Origin: VRUE01 sp035605155
GTDB lineage: Bacteria > Actinomycetota > Thermoleophilia > Solirubrobacterales > 70-9
Assembly (NCBI GenBank): GCA_035605155.1
Contig: DATNHC010000065.1
Location: forward strand, 1-7,311
DNA: 7,311 nt
Direction: 5' to 3'
A model generated the notes under the pieces. The model was given only the letters and a program-made list of their open reading frames with translations. It had not been told where the DNA came from and ran no database searches. Shown in pieces: positions 1 to 6,562 of this stretch (position 1 is its first letter; every line of letters starts with the position of its first letter). The translations under genes were made by a program, and so were the position numbers.

Positions 1-1804
1 CTGTCCCGCTCTGCGGGGCGATCTCGGGCTCGTGCTCCGAGAGCTGGAGCTCGTAGAGCCGCGCGTAGAGCCCGCCCTGGCGCAGGAGCGCGTCGTGGGT
101 CCCCTCCTCGAGGATGCGGCCCTTGTGAACGACGATGATCCGGTCGGCCGACCGAATCGTCGAAAGCCGATGGGCGATGACGATCGCCGTGCGCCCCGCC
201 AGCAGGCGCTCCAAGCCCTGCTCGATCGTCTTCTCGGTGCGCACGTCGACGTTCGAGGTCGCCTCGTCGAGGATCAGGATGCGTGGCTCGGCCAGCAGCG
301 CGCGGGCGAAGGCGACCAGCTGACGCTGACCGGAGGAGAGCTGCACGCCGCGCTCCCCCACCTCGGTCTCGATCCCCTCGGGAAGCGCGGCGACGAACTC
401 GCTCGCCCCAACCGCGGCGGCGGCGTCCTCGATCTCCTCCAGCGTCGCCTCCGGGCGACCGAAGGCGATGTTCTCGCGCACGCTGCCCGAGAAGAGGAAG
501 CCCTCCTGGGGGACGATTCCCAGCTGGCGCCGCAGCGCCTGTTGACGCAACTCACCCAGGTCGTGACCGTCGACGAGCACCCGGCCACGCTGCGGGTCAT
601 AGAAGCGCGCGACCAGCTTGGCGAGAGTCGACTTGCCGGCGCCGGTTGCGCCGACGAGCGCCAACGTCTGACCCGGCGGGACCTGCAGATCGACGTCCTG
701 CAGGGCCCAGTCCTCGCCGACGTAGGCGAACGAGACGCCTTGCATCTCGATCTCGCCACGCAGGGTCCCGGGGTCGAGCGCCCCCGGCGCATCGACCATG
801 TCGGGCTCGGTGTCGAGCAGCTCGAAGATCTTGTCGAGCGCCGCCATCCCCTGCTGGTAGGTGGTGTAGAGCTGAGAGAGCTGCTGAATCGGATCGAAGA
901 AGAGCTGCAGGTAGCCGATGAAGGCAACGATCGTGCCGATCTGGATCGCGTTGTCGATCGCCTGCGTGCCGCCGTAGAGGATGATCGCCGCCGTGCCCAC
1001 CGCAGAGAGCAGTTCGACGCCCGGGAAGTAGGTCGCGTTGAGGTAGACGGTCTTCATGTTGGCCTCGCGATTGGCCTCGTTGAGCTCGTCCATCGCCGTC
1101 GCGTGGCGCGCCTCCTGACCGAAGCTGCGCACGACGCGCACGCCGCTCAAGGTCTCCTGCAGGTAGGCGGTGACGGCGGCGATCCGCTCGCGTGTCGCCC
1201 GGTAGGCGCCGTGCGAGACGATCCGGAAGACGAGGCTGGCGATCGCCAGCAGGGGGAAGGTGAGGAAGGTGACCAGGGCGAGCTTCAGGTCGAGCAGGAG
1301 CATGATCGTGACCACGCCGACCAGCGTCAGCCCACTGGAGAGCAGCGTCACCACGCCACTGGTGACCAGCTGGTTGAGCGCCTCGATGTCGTTGGTCATG
1401 CGGCTGATCAGGACGCCGGGGCTGCGCCGCGTGAAGAAGCCGATCGACATCGATTGCAGGTGGGCGAAGACGCGCTCGCGCAGATCCTGCAGCGCCCGGG
1501 TGCCCACCCAGCCCACCAGGTAGGTCTGGGCGTAGGTGGCCGCCGCGTAGAGGACCGATACGCCCAGCAGGGCGATCACGATCAGGGTCAGGGCGTCGGT
1601 GTCGCCGGTGACGATGCCGGCGTCGATCGCCTGGCCGGCAAGGTACGGCGGCGCCAGGCCCGCGGCCGTCGCGGCGAGGATTGCGAGCACGGTCAGCGCA
1701 ACTCGGCCTCGATAGGGCCGCAGCAGCCCTGTCATCCAGCGCAGCTTGCGGCCCCGCTGATCGTCGCCACGGAGCACCTGCCAGAGCTTCCCGAGCGCGC
1801 TCAT
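1..1804 (-). CDS. ABC exporter half-transporter, second subunit with intact Walker B (3' end beyond window)
   Basis: Half-size ABC exporter subunit; 601 residues are visible and the frame is still open at base 1, so the C-terminus is missing. It would pump an unknown substrate across the cytoplasmic membrane using ATP, as a dimer with the upstream subunit. A six-helix exporter domain fills about residues 30-325, followed by the ATPase domain. Visible motifs are A-loop Y361, Walker A GATGAGKST (385-393, K391), Q-loop Q433, signature LSSGQRQ (489-495), Walker B ILILDEATS (509-517, E514), D-loop SNVD and H-loop H545. The signature is altered (LSSGQ instead of LSGGQ), while Walker B keeps its glutamate. 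The ATG overlaps the upstream stop as ATGA, and an AGGAG lies about 11 nt before it, which suggests translational coupling. Substrate cannot be told from sequence: drug, lipid or peptide export are all possible. Confidence 0.93.
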   Translation of the reverse strand, partial: MSALGKLWQVLRGDDQRGRKLRWMTGLLRPYRGRVALTVLAILAATAAGLAPPYLAGQAIDAGIVTGDTDALTLIVIALLGVSVLYAAATYAQTYLVGWVGTRALQDLRERVFAHLQSMSIGFFTRRSPGVLISRMTNDIEALNQLVTSGVVTLLSSGLTLVGVVTIMLLLDLKLALVTFLTFPLLAIASLVFRIVSHGAYRATRERIAAVTAYLQETLSGVRVVRSFGQEARHATAMDELNEANREANMKTVYLNATYFPGVELLSAVGTAAIILYGGTQAIDNAIQIGTIVAFIGYLQLFFDPIQQLSQLYTTYQQGMAALDKIFELLDTEPDMVDAPGALDPGTLRGEIEMQGVSFAYVGEDWALQDVDLQVPPGQTLALVGATGAGKSTLAKLVARFYDPQRGRVLVDGHDLGELRQQALRRQLGIVPQEGFLFSGSVRENIAFGRPEATLEEIEDAAAAVGASEFVAALPEGIETEVGERGVQLSSGQRQLVAFARALLAEPRILILDEATSNVDVRTEKTIEQGLERLLAGRTAIVIAHRLSTIRSADRIIVVHKGRILEEGTHDALLRQGGLYARLYELQLSEHEPEIAPQSGT

Positions 1805-3618
1805 AGCCGCGCCAGCTCCTCGCGCTGCTCCAGGTCGTGCTGCAGGAAGACACTGTCGGCGAGCCCGTGCTCCGCGATCTCCCGGTAGAAGCCACAGTCC
1901 TCGAGCAGCTCCTCGTGGGTGCCACGGTCGACGATCCGCCCGGCGTCCATCACCACCACCTCGTCGGCAAGCGCCACGGTCGAGAGGCGGTGGGCGATGA
2001 TGAAGGTCGTACGGCCGGCCATCGCCTCGCGCAGGCCGGCCTTGATCGCAGCCTCGGTCGTCGCGTCGACCGCCGAGGTGGCGTCGTCGAGGATCAGGAT
2101 GCGCGGGTCGGCGAGCAGGGCGCGGGCGATCGCCACGCGCTGGCGCTGGCCTCCGGAGAGGGTGAGGCCGCGCTCGCCGACCACGGTGTCGTACCCGGCA
2201 GGCAGCTCGCGGATGAACTCCTCGGCCTGGGCGCGGCGAGCGGCGAGCTCGATCTCCCCGCGCTTGGCGTCGGGGCGCGCATAGGCGATGTTCTCGACGA
2301 CGCTGGCGCTGAAGAGGAAGCTGTCGTCGGCGACGAAGGCAACCTGCGAGCGCAGCGAGGCGACGTCGACGGTCCGCACGTCGGCGCCATCGACCAGCAC
2401 CGAGCCCTCGCTCGGCTCGTAGAGCCGAGCGATCAGCGCCACCAGGCTGGTCTTGCCAGATCCCGAGGGGCCGACGAGCGCCACCGTGCGCCCGGCCGCA
2501 ACGTCCAAGTCTACGTCGGTCAGCGCCGATGCGAGAGTTGACCCCACCCCAGTGTGGTCAACTCTCGCATCGTTGGCTCGCGAGCCGTCGTAGCGCAGGG
2601 TCACGCCGCGCAGCTCGATGCGGCCGCCGCCGGCCGGCAGTGGCGGCGCGCCAGCCGGGCTCTCGATCCGCGGCTCGCGATCGAGCACCTCGAAGAGCCG
2701 GTTGCCCGAGGCAATCGCCCGCTGCGCCATGCCGAGGGCCATGCCCAGCATGCGCATCGGCGAAGCCAGCATCACCACGTAGGTGTAGAAGGCGGTGAAG
2801 GCGCCAAGGCTGAGATTGCCGGCGATCGCCTGGCGGCCGCCGACGAGCAGGACCAAGGCAATGCCGAACTGAGGAAGCAGGCCGAGCAGCGGCGAGAAGA
2901 AGGCCTGTAGACGGGTCGAGTAGATGCTCTGATCGAAGACGCGGGCCACAGCGCGCCGGAAGCGCTGCAGCTGGTGCTCCTCGCGGGCGAAGGCCTTGAC
3001 GATGCGGATGCCCGAGACGTTCTCCTCGGCTTCGGCGGTCAGCTCGGCGATCCGCTGCTGGACCTCCTGCACAGCCGGACGCGAGACCCGGTTGTAGCGC
3101 GAGGCGGTGTAGACGAGCAGCGGAGCGGGCGCCAAGGCGATCAGCGCCAGCCACGGCTCGAGCGCGAACATCACCGCGCTGGCGAGGACGATCGTCAGCA
3201 GGTTCTGGGTGATGAAGATCAGGCCATAGCCGAGGAAGAAGCGGATCGATTGCAGATCGACGGTCGCGCGCGACATCAGCTGCCCCGTCTGCTGGCCGTC
3301 GAAGAAACCAAGCTCGAGGCGCTGCAGGTGAGCGTAAAAACGCTGGCGCAGGTCGAACTCGACCGCCAGCGACACCTTGCCGGCAACCACCCGGCGCACG
3401 AGCGTCAGCCCCAGCCGCAGGATCCCGGCGGCGACGATCGCCAGCGCCAGGGGCAGCAGGTCGGGCTGTTCTCCCGCCTGGATCGCGTTGACCGCGCGGC
3501 CGATCAGCCAGGGGATCAGCACGGTCATCCCCATCGCCAGCCAGGCAAATACCAACGAGCCCCAGAGTTGGCGGCGGTAGGGGCGTAGGAACCCCATCAG
3601 GCGGCGGTAGGTCCCCAT
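1801..3618 (-). CDS. ABC exporter half-transporter, first subunit with degenerate ATP-site residues and an in-frame palindrome insertion
   Basis: Complete 605-residue half-size ABC exporter subunit, the normal length for the family. Hydrophobic segments near residues 21-40, 55-75, 132-153, 156-172, 242-262 and 274-294 make the six-helix membrane domain. The ATPase domain shows A-loop Y343, Walker A GPSGSGKTS (383-391, K389), signature LSGGQRQ (487-493) and H-loop H543. Two catalytic positions are changed: Walker B reads ILILDDATS, with D512 where glutamate is expected, and the Q-loop reads FVADDSFLF, with D431 where the partner has Q433. In known asymmetric exporters such as TM287/288 the degenerate subunit likewise has Asp at the Walker B glutamate. 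Residues about 349-364 are encoded by a palindrome and have no counterpart in the partner subunit. The start follows a GAAGG ribosome-binding-like sequence 6 nt upstream. It forms a coupled pair with the following subunit. Confidence 0.95.
   Translation of the reverse strand: MGTYRRLMGFLRPYRRQLWGSLVFAWLAMGMTVLIPWLIGRAVNAIQAGEQPDLLPLALAIVAAGILRLGLTLVRRVVAGKVSLAVEFDLRQRFYAHLQRLELGFFDGQQTGQLMSRATVDLQSIRFFLGYGLIFITQNLLTIVLASAVMFALEPWLALIALAPAPLLVYTASRYNRVSRPAVQEVQQRIAELTAEAEENVSGIRIVKAFAREEHQLQRFRRAVARVFDQSIYSTRLQAFFSPLLGLLPQFGIALVLLVGGRQAIAGNLSLGAFTAFYTYVVMLASPMRMLGMALGMAQRAIASGNRLFEVLDREPRIESPAGAPPLPAGGGRIELRGVTLRYDGSRANDARVDHTGVGSTLASALTDVDLDVAAGRTVALVGPSGSGKTSLVALIARLYEPSEGSVLVDGADVRTVDVASLRSQVAFVADDSFLFSASVVENIAYARPDAKRGEIELAARRAQAEEFIRELPAGYDTVVGERGLTLSGGQRQRVAIARALLADPRILILDDATSAVDATTEAAIKAGLREAMAGRTTFIIAHRLSTVALADEVVVMDAGRIVDRGTHEELLEDCGFYREIAEHGLADSVFLQHDLEQREELARL
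2527..2572. repeat. 46-bp near-perfect palindrome inserted in frame in the ABC subunit gene
   Basis: Arms of 17 bp, CGATGCGAGAGTTGACC (2527-2543) and its exact reverse complement (2556-2572), enclose 12 nt. Within these, CAC (2545-2547) and GTG (2552-2554) also pair, giving about 20 pairs with one mismatch around a 4-nt loop. It encodes residues 349 (third base) to 364 of the ABC subunit (NDARVDHTGVGSTLAS). The partner subunit has five residues between its A-loop Tyr and the ALxDVDL strand, whereas this one has 21. The excess is 16 residues, or 48 nt: the palindrome plus 2 nt. That fits a frame-preserving insertion. The core resembles the element at 4557-4592. Confidence 0.85.
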
Positions 3619-3625
3619 CAGGAAC

Positions 3626-3645
3626 CTTCACTATACAAAGTGAAG
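3626..3645 (-). promoter_or_regulatory. Operator-like inverted repeat overlapping a -10 box of the ABC pair
   Basis: On the minus strand, CTTCAC and GTGAAG form 6-bp inverted arms around 8 nt (3626-3631 and 3640-3645). A TATAGT hexamer, a good -10 match, lies at 3635-3630 inside the repeat. Transcription would then begin a few bases before the ATG at 3618, and the GAAGG that could serve as Shine-Dalgarno overlaps one arm. A bound repressor would block both promoter and start region. I see no clear -35 at 16-18 nt. No regulator gene is in the window, so the binding protein is unknown. Confidence 0.5.
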
Positions 3646-3674
3646 TATTGGATCGGTCGGCGCGCGCCGCTTGC

Positions 3675-4391
3675 TCAGCCGGGACCGATGCCGCCCGATT
3701 CGCCGCCGCCCGAACCACCCGATTCGCCGCCGCCGCCAGTTCCCCCACCTTCCGCCGTACCGCCGGCGCCACCGGTTTCCGGGGCTGCTTCGGGAGCGAC
3801 TTCACCTTCGGGCGCGGCTTCTTCGGGCGCAGCTTCTTCCGGGGCGGCTTCTTCGGATTCCGCTTCGCCGGCTTCGGGCGCAGCCGTGACCGACGGGGCG
3901 CTGGGCCCTTCGCTGCACTCTTCAAAGCCGTATTCCGCGGCCGCGGACTGGAAGCTTGCAAGGGTCGAGGCGGCATTGGCTTCGGCCGTTTCGAGGGCTC
4001 CAGCATCGCCGTTCTCAGCCGCGGACTGGACTTCGTCCTCGGCGTTGGCGAGCTCTTCGGCAGCGCTGGAGAACTCGGCGTAGCCCACCGATTCGGCCGG
4101 CGGACCGAGGTTGTTGAGGCTGGCGACCATGCCGTTGTAAAGCTCTGCGGCCTGGACCGCCGGACTGTCGGTCTCGGTGCTGCTCGCGCCGACCGTGCCG
4201 ACCGCCGCGTTGACCTCGGCGCAGATCCCGTCGCCCTGCTCGAGCAGCTCTTCCTTGGTCAGCGCCGTGGTCGTCTCAGCCGTCGTCGCCGGAGACGCTT
4301 CGGTCGAGTCGTCGTCTCCGCCACCCCCGCAACCGGCAACCAGCAGCGCGGCAAGGGGCAGCAAGGCGATCCATATCTGGCGGCGACTCAC
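3675..4391 (-). CDS. Secreted lipoprotein with two cysteines and a low-complexity Glu/Ala/Pro then Gly-rich tail
   Basis: A 238-residue predicted lipoprotein. Residues 1-20 form a lipoprotein signal peptide (SRR, a hydrophobic core, then lipobox LVAG) before the lipidated Cys21; a Gly/Asp/Ser/Thr linker follows. The folded part (about 44-160) is alpha-helical in composition, with EELLEQGDGICAEVN near its start (C57) and YGFEEC near its end (C159). These are the only cysteines after C21 and may form a disulfide. The rest is low complexity: three EEAAP repeats (180-194), then a Gly/Ser/Glu tail (207-238) that may act as a spacer in the envelope. The start is GTG, placed by the signal peptide. 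Upstream is CCCCTCCT rather than a Shine-Dalgarno, and a TACCTT hexamer (4402-4407) could give a nearly leaderless transcript. I do not recognise a named family; function unknown. Confidence 0.87.
   Translation of the reverse strand: MSRRQIWIALLPLAALLVAGCGGGGDDDSTEASPATTAETTTALTKEELLEQGDGICAEVNAAVGTVGASSTETDSPAVQAAELYNGMVASLNNLGPPAESVGYAEFSSAAEELANAEDEVQSAAENGDAGALETAEANAASTLASFQSAAAEYGFEECSEGPSAPSVTAAPEAGEAESEEAAPEEAAPEEAAPEGEVAPEAAPETGGAGGTAEGGGTGGGGESGGSGGGESGGIGPG
3810..3854 (-). repeat. Three tandem 15-bp units encoding EEAAP in the lipoprotein
   Basis: Residues 180-194 read EEAAP three times in a row, followed by imperfect APE-type units (EGEVAPEAAPE). The nucleotide copies are similar but not identical, with different Ala and Pro codons. 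This suggests an older or selected expansion rather than recent slippage. Copy number could vary between strains. Confidence 0.75.
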
Positions 4392-4452
4392 AGGAGGGGC
4401 GAAGGTAGCAGAGCGATTAGACGCCCAAGCAGGGGTTTGTGCTCTGCGGAAG

Positions 4453-4523
4453 CTGCGGCCCAGGGACTCGAACCCCGACTACCTCGTCCAGAGCGAGGCG
4501 TGCTGCCATTACACCAGGCCGCA
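4453..4523 (-). tRNA. tRNA-Gln (anticodon CUG)
   Basis: A 71-nt cloverleaf can be folded by eye. The acceptor arms TGCGGCC and GGCCGCA pair perfectly over 7 bp. The D arm is GTG/CAC. The anticodon stem CCTCG/CGAGG holds the loop CTCTGGA, so the anticodon is CTG. The variable loop is 4 nt (TAGT). The T arm CGGGG/CCCTG encloses TTCGAGT. The discriminator base is G, as usual for bacterial tRNA-Gln, and the 3' CCA is not encoded (GCTTCC follows). A TATCCT hexamer at 4537-4542 is a possible -10 box about 13 nt before the mature 5' end; no good -35 is visible. Confidence 0.95.
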
Positions 4524-4556
4524 AAGGCGAGACCTGAGGATATCCGCTCGTCGCAT

Positions 4557-4592
4557 CCGACATTTACCCCACTGGAGTGGGGTCGAAGTCGG
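4557..4592. repeat. 36-bp imperfect palindrome after the reductase stop; possible second copy of the palindromic element or 3' stem-loop
   Basis: An inner perfect palindrome, ACCCCACT-GG-AGTGGGGT (4566-4583), is flanked by symmetric 4-nt unpaired stretches and an outer 5-bp stem, CCGAC/GTCGG (4557-4561 and 4588-4592). It begins 8 nt beyond the reductase stop on the minus strand, so it could end or protect the operon mRNA. There is no T-run after it, which argues against a classical intrinsic terminator. Its centre matches that of the 2527-2572 palindrome at 15 of 19 positions (ACCCCACNNNAGTGNGGTC). Confidence 0.65.
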
Positions 4593-4600
4593 CAGCGCCG

Positions 4601-5836
4601 TCAAACGATCGAAGATAGGTCGCTGTCGAGGTCGGCGATCTGTGCTTTCGCGGCAGAGACGTCGACGCCCTCGGCAAGCAGGCGGCGGGCCTCGGCGAGG
4701 TCTTCGGAGCGCTCGACGCTGAGGGCCCCGGCGACGCGACCGTCCACCAGGTACCAGACGGAGAACTCGCCGCTCTCGGGATCGCCGCGCCAGATCTCCT
4801 CCTCCCATTCGGAGGCCGGGCCGACGTACTCGAGGCCGGCCCAGTCGGCGAGATCGCTGAAGAAATAGGGCACCACCTCGTAGTCGGCGCTCTCGCCGAG
4901 CATGTTGCGAGCGGCATGCATTCCCTGCTGCATGGCCACGTCCCAGTGCTCGACCCGCAGCCGCCGGCCGTGAACGACGCTGTCGTAGGAGCAGCAGTCG
5001 CCGGCGGCGTAGATCCCCTCGACCGAGCTCTGCAGCTTCGAGTCGCAGACGATCCCGTCGCCGACCTCGAGCCCCGCTCGCTGGGCGAGCATCGCATCGG
5101 GGCGCACCCCGGCGCCGACGACCACCGCATCGCACTCGATCGCCTGGCCGCCCTTCGTCACCACGGCGCTGACCCGGCCGTCGCCCTCGTAGGCCTCGAG
5201 CTCCTCGCCGCCGTGGATCGTCACCCCCTTCGACTCGAGCAGCTCGTGGAACCAGCGGCCCGCGCGCTCGCCGAAGTTGCGCGAGAGCACGACGTCCTCC
5301 AGCATGACGATCGTGCACTTGGTGCCTTTCGCGGTCAACGAGGCGGCGACCTCGGCGCCGATGTAGCTGCCGCCGATCAGCACGACATGCTCGGCCGCCT
5401 CGGCGTCGGCACGGATCGCATCGGAGTTGCCGTAGGCACGCAGGTAGTGGATCCCCTCGTTCTCGGCGCCCTCGACGCGCAAGATGTTGACCATCGCCCC
5501 GGTGGCAATCAGCGCCTGGCCGAAGCTCACCCCTTCGCCACCCTGCAGCTTTGCCGTGCGCGCCGCGGGGTCAAGCGACATCACGTTCGTCCCGGTAAGC
5601 AGCTCAACCCCGTTCTCCTCATACCACGCGGCTGGGTTGACGTAGGCGTCCTCGCGGCCCGCCTCGCCGCGCAGGTACTCCTTGGAGAGCGGCGGCCGTT
5701 CGTAAGGTGGCTCCGGCTCGCGGCCAACCAGCAAGATCGAGCCGTCGGCGCCGCGCTTGCGCAGCTCGGCTGCGCAGTGGGCGGCGGCGAGGCCTCCGCC
5801 GACCAGCAGAAAGTCCGCCTGGCGATCAGCGCCCAT
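4601..5836 (-). CDS. FAD-dependent NAD(P)H oxidoreductase, ferredoxin/rubredoxin reductase-like
   Basis: A 411-residue cytoplasmic flavoprotein of the putidaredoxin/rubredoxin/BphA4-type reductase family, which passes electrons from NAD(P)H through FAD to a small redox protein. Motifs in order: FAD-binding VGGGLAA (12-18); PYERPPLSK (44-52), typical of this family; ALIATGA (108-114); second dinucleotide fold GGSYIGAEVAA (155-165); VVVGAGVRPD (238-247); FAD-contacting YAAGDCC (276-282, D279); and VEHWDVAMQQG (295-305). A C-terminal reductase domain runs from about 320 to 403. An acidic residue ends the second strand of the NAD fold (VMLED), which favours NADH. I start at ATG 5836 because GGAG lies 7 nt upstream and the FAD motif follows at once. 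A TTG at 5860 would add 8 residues. No ferredoxin, rubredoxin or P450 partner is in the window. It follows the trkA-type gene by 20 nt, probably in one operon. Confidence 0.92.
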   Translation of the reverse strand: MGADRQADFLLVGGGLAAAHCAAELRKRGADGSILLVGREPEPPYERPPLSKEYLRGEAGREDAYVNPAAWYEENGVELLTGTNVMSLDPAARTAKLQGGEGVSFGQALIATGAMVNILRVEGAENEGIHYLRAYGNSDAIRADAEAAEHVVLIGGSYIGAEVAASLTAKGTKCTIVMLEDVVLSRNFGERAGRWFHELLESKGVTIHGGEELEAYEGDGRVSAVVTKGGQAIECDAVVVGAGVRPDAMLAQRAGLEVGDGIVCDSKLQSSVEGIYAAGDCCSYDSVVHGRRLRVEHWDVAMQQGMHAARNMLGESADYEVVPYFFSDLADWAGLEYVGPASEWEEEIWRGDPESGEFSVWYLVDGRVAGALSVERSEDLAEARRLLAEGVDVSAAKAQIADLDSDLSSIV

Positions 5837-5843
5837 GCGAAGA

Positions 5844-5847
5844 CTCC
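5844..5847 (-). promoter_or_regulatory. Ribosome-binding site deciding the reductase start
   Basis: GGAG on the minus strand, 7 nt before the ATG at 5836. The longer alternative, a TTG at 5860 overlapping the previous stop, has no comparable purine-rich stretch at the right distance. This supports the shorter protein. Confidence 0.6.
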
Positions 5848-5856
5848 GCAAGACCC

Positions 5857-6546
5857 TCAACCACCGGCGCCATTTCCCTTGCCGTTTCCGGCCGGGCCGA
5901 AGAGCTCCTTCAGCTGCTCCTCGTGACCGGGATCGAGTACGGCGAGCACCTCGTCCCCCACCTCGAGCACCGTGTCGGGGCCGGGCACAAAACCCTTGCC
6001 ATTGCGCAGCACCGAGATCAGCAGGCTGCCTTCGGGCATCTCGAGGTCGCCGACCCGGCGGCCGGTGACGCCACAGTCCTTGCCGAGCAGCATCTCGATG
6101 ATCTCGAGCTGCTCCTCCTGCAGGTCGAGCAGGTGGACGAGCCCGTACTCGGGCACCTCGTGCTCGAGCAGGCGCAAGATCAGGTCCGTGGCCGAGACCG
6201 AGGGCTTGATCCCCAGCAGGTCGAAATGGGGCTTGTTGCGCGGATTGTTGACGCGGGCGATGATCCGCTCGACTTCGTACTTCTCGCGAGCGACCTGGCA
6301 GATCAGCATGTTGTCCTCGTCGTCGCCGGTGACGGCGATCACCATGTCCGCCCGTTGGATCCCCGCCCGCTCCAGGACCCAGAGCTCAGAGGCATCGCCG
6401 TAGGAGACGTTGTGCTCGAGCTCCTGCTCAACCGTCAGATAGCGGCGCCGATCGCTCTCGATCACGGTCACCTCGTGCTCCTTTTCGAGCAGCTCGCGGG
6501 CCAGGTTCCAACCCACCTTGCCGGCGCCGATGACGATGATGTACAC
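5857..6546 (-). CDS. TrkA-family potassium uptake regulator (RCK_N + RCK_C)
   Basis: A 229-residue peripheral cytoplasmic protein that would gate a K+ transporter or channel in response to bound NAD(H) or other nucleotides. The RCK_N Rossmann fold covers about residues 1-125: GAGKVG (7-12), E30 at the end of the second strand (VTVIESD), YGDAS (49-53) and AVTGDDEDNM (71-80). The RCK_C domain covers about 140-218 (e.g. MPEGSLLISVLRNG, then VLEVGDEVLAVLDPG). A short Gly/Asn/Lys tail ends it. I choose the GTG at 6546, which is followed directly by YIIVIGAGKVG and preceded by GGAGGAG. A longer reading from ATG 6603 would run into the upstream gene and lacks support. It lies 16 nt after a second TrkA-like gene, resembling the adjacent ceoB/ceoC pair of mycobacteria. 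No K+ permease is in the window. Confidence 0.93.
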   Translation of the reverse strand: MYIIVIGAGKVGWNLARELLEKEHEVTVIESDRRRYLTVEQELEHNVSYGDASELWVLERAGIQRADMVIAVTGDDEDNMLICQVAREKYEVERIIARVNNPRNKPHFDLLGIKPSVSATDLILRLLEHEVPEYGLVHLLDLQEEQLEIIEMLLGKDCGVTGRRVGDLEMPEGSLLISVLRNGKGFVPGPDTVLEVGDEVLAVLDPGHEEQLKELFGPAGNGKGNGAGG

Positions 6547-6550
6547 GTCT

Positions 6551-6557
6551 CTCCTCC
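6551..6557 (-). promoter_or_regulatory. Strong Shine-Dalgarno fixing a GTG start
   Basis: GGAGGAG on the minus strand, 4-10 nt before the GTG at 6546 and inside the 16-nt gap between the two TrkA-type genes. It decides the GTG start over the ATG at 6603 and gives a 229-residue product. Confidence 0.8.
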
Positions 6558-6562
6558 CCCAC

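Noticed and set aside
32..1888. Plus-strand 618-codon open frame opposite the ABC gene
   Set aside because: It mirrors the minus-strand ABC gene, whose motifs are all intact. Its composition (Arg, Asp, Glu, Gln-rich, no domain) is typical of antisense frames in high-GC DNA.
3658..3669. CGGCGCGCGCCG palindrome just after the lipoprotein stop as a terminator
   Set aside because: It is a perfect 12-bp palindrome but has no usable loop or T-run, and such GC palindromes are common at this base composition.
4557..4592. Classical intrinsic terminator
   Set aside because: The stem is strong, but the downstream minus-strand sequence has no T-run, so I list it as a palindromic repeat or 3' stem-loop instead.
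3648..4868. Plus-strand 406-codon open frame crossing the lipoprotein, tRNA and reductase end
   Set aside because: It runs through a certain tRNA and antisense to two supported genes, with an Arg/Gly-rich, domainless product.
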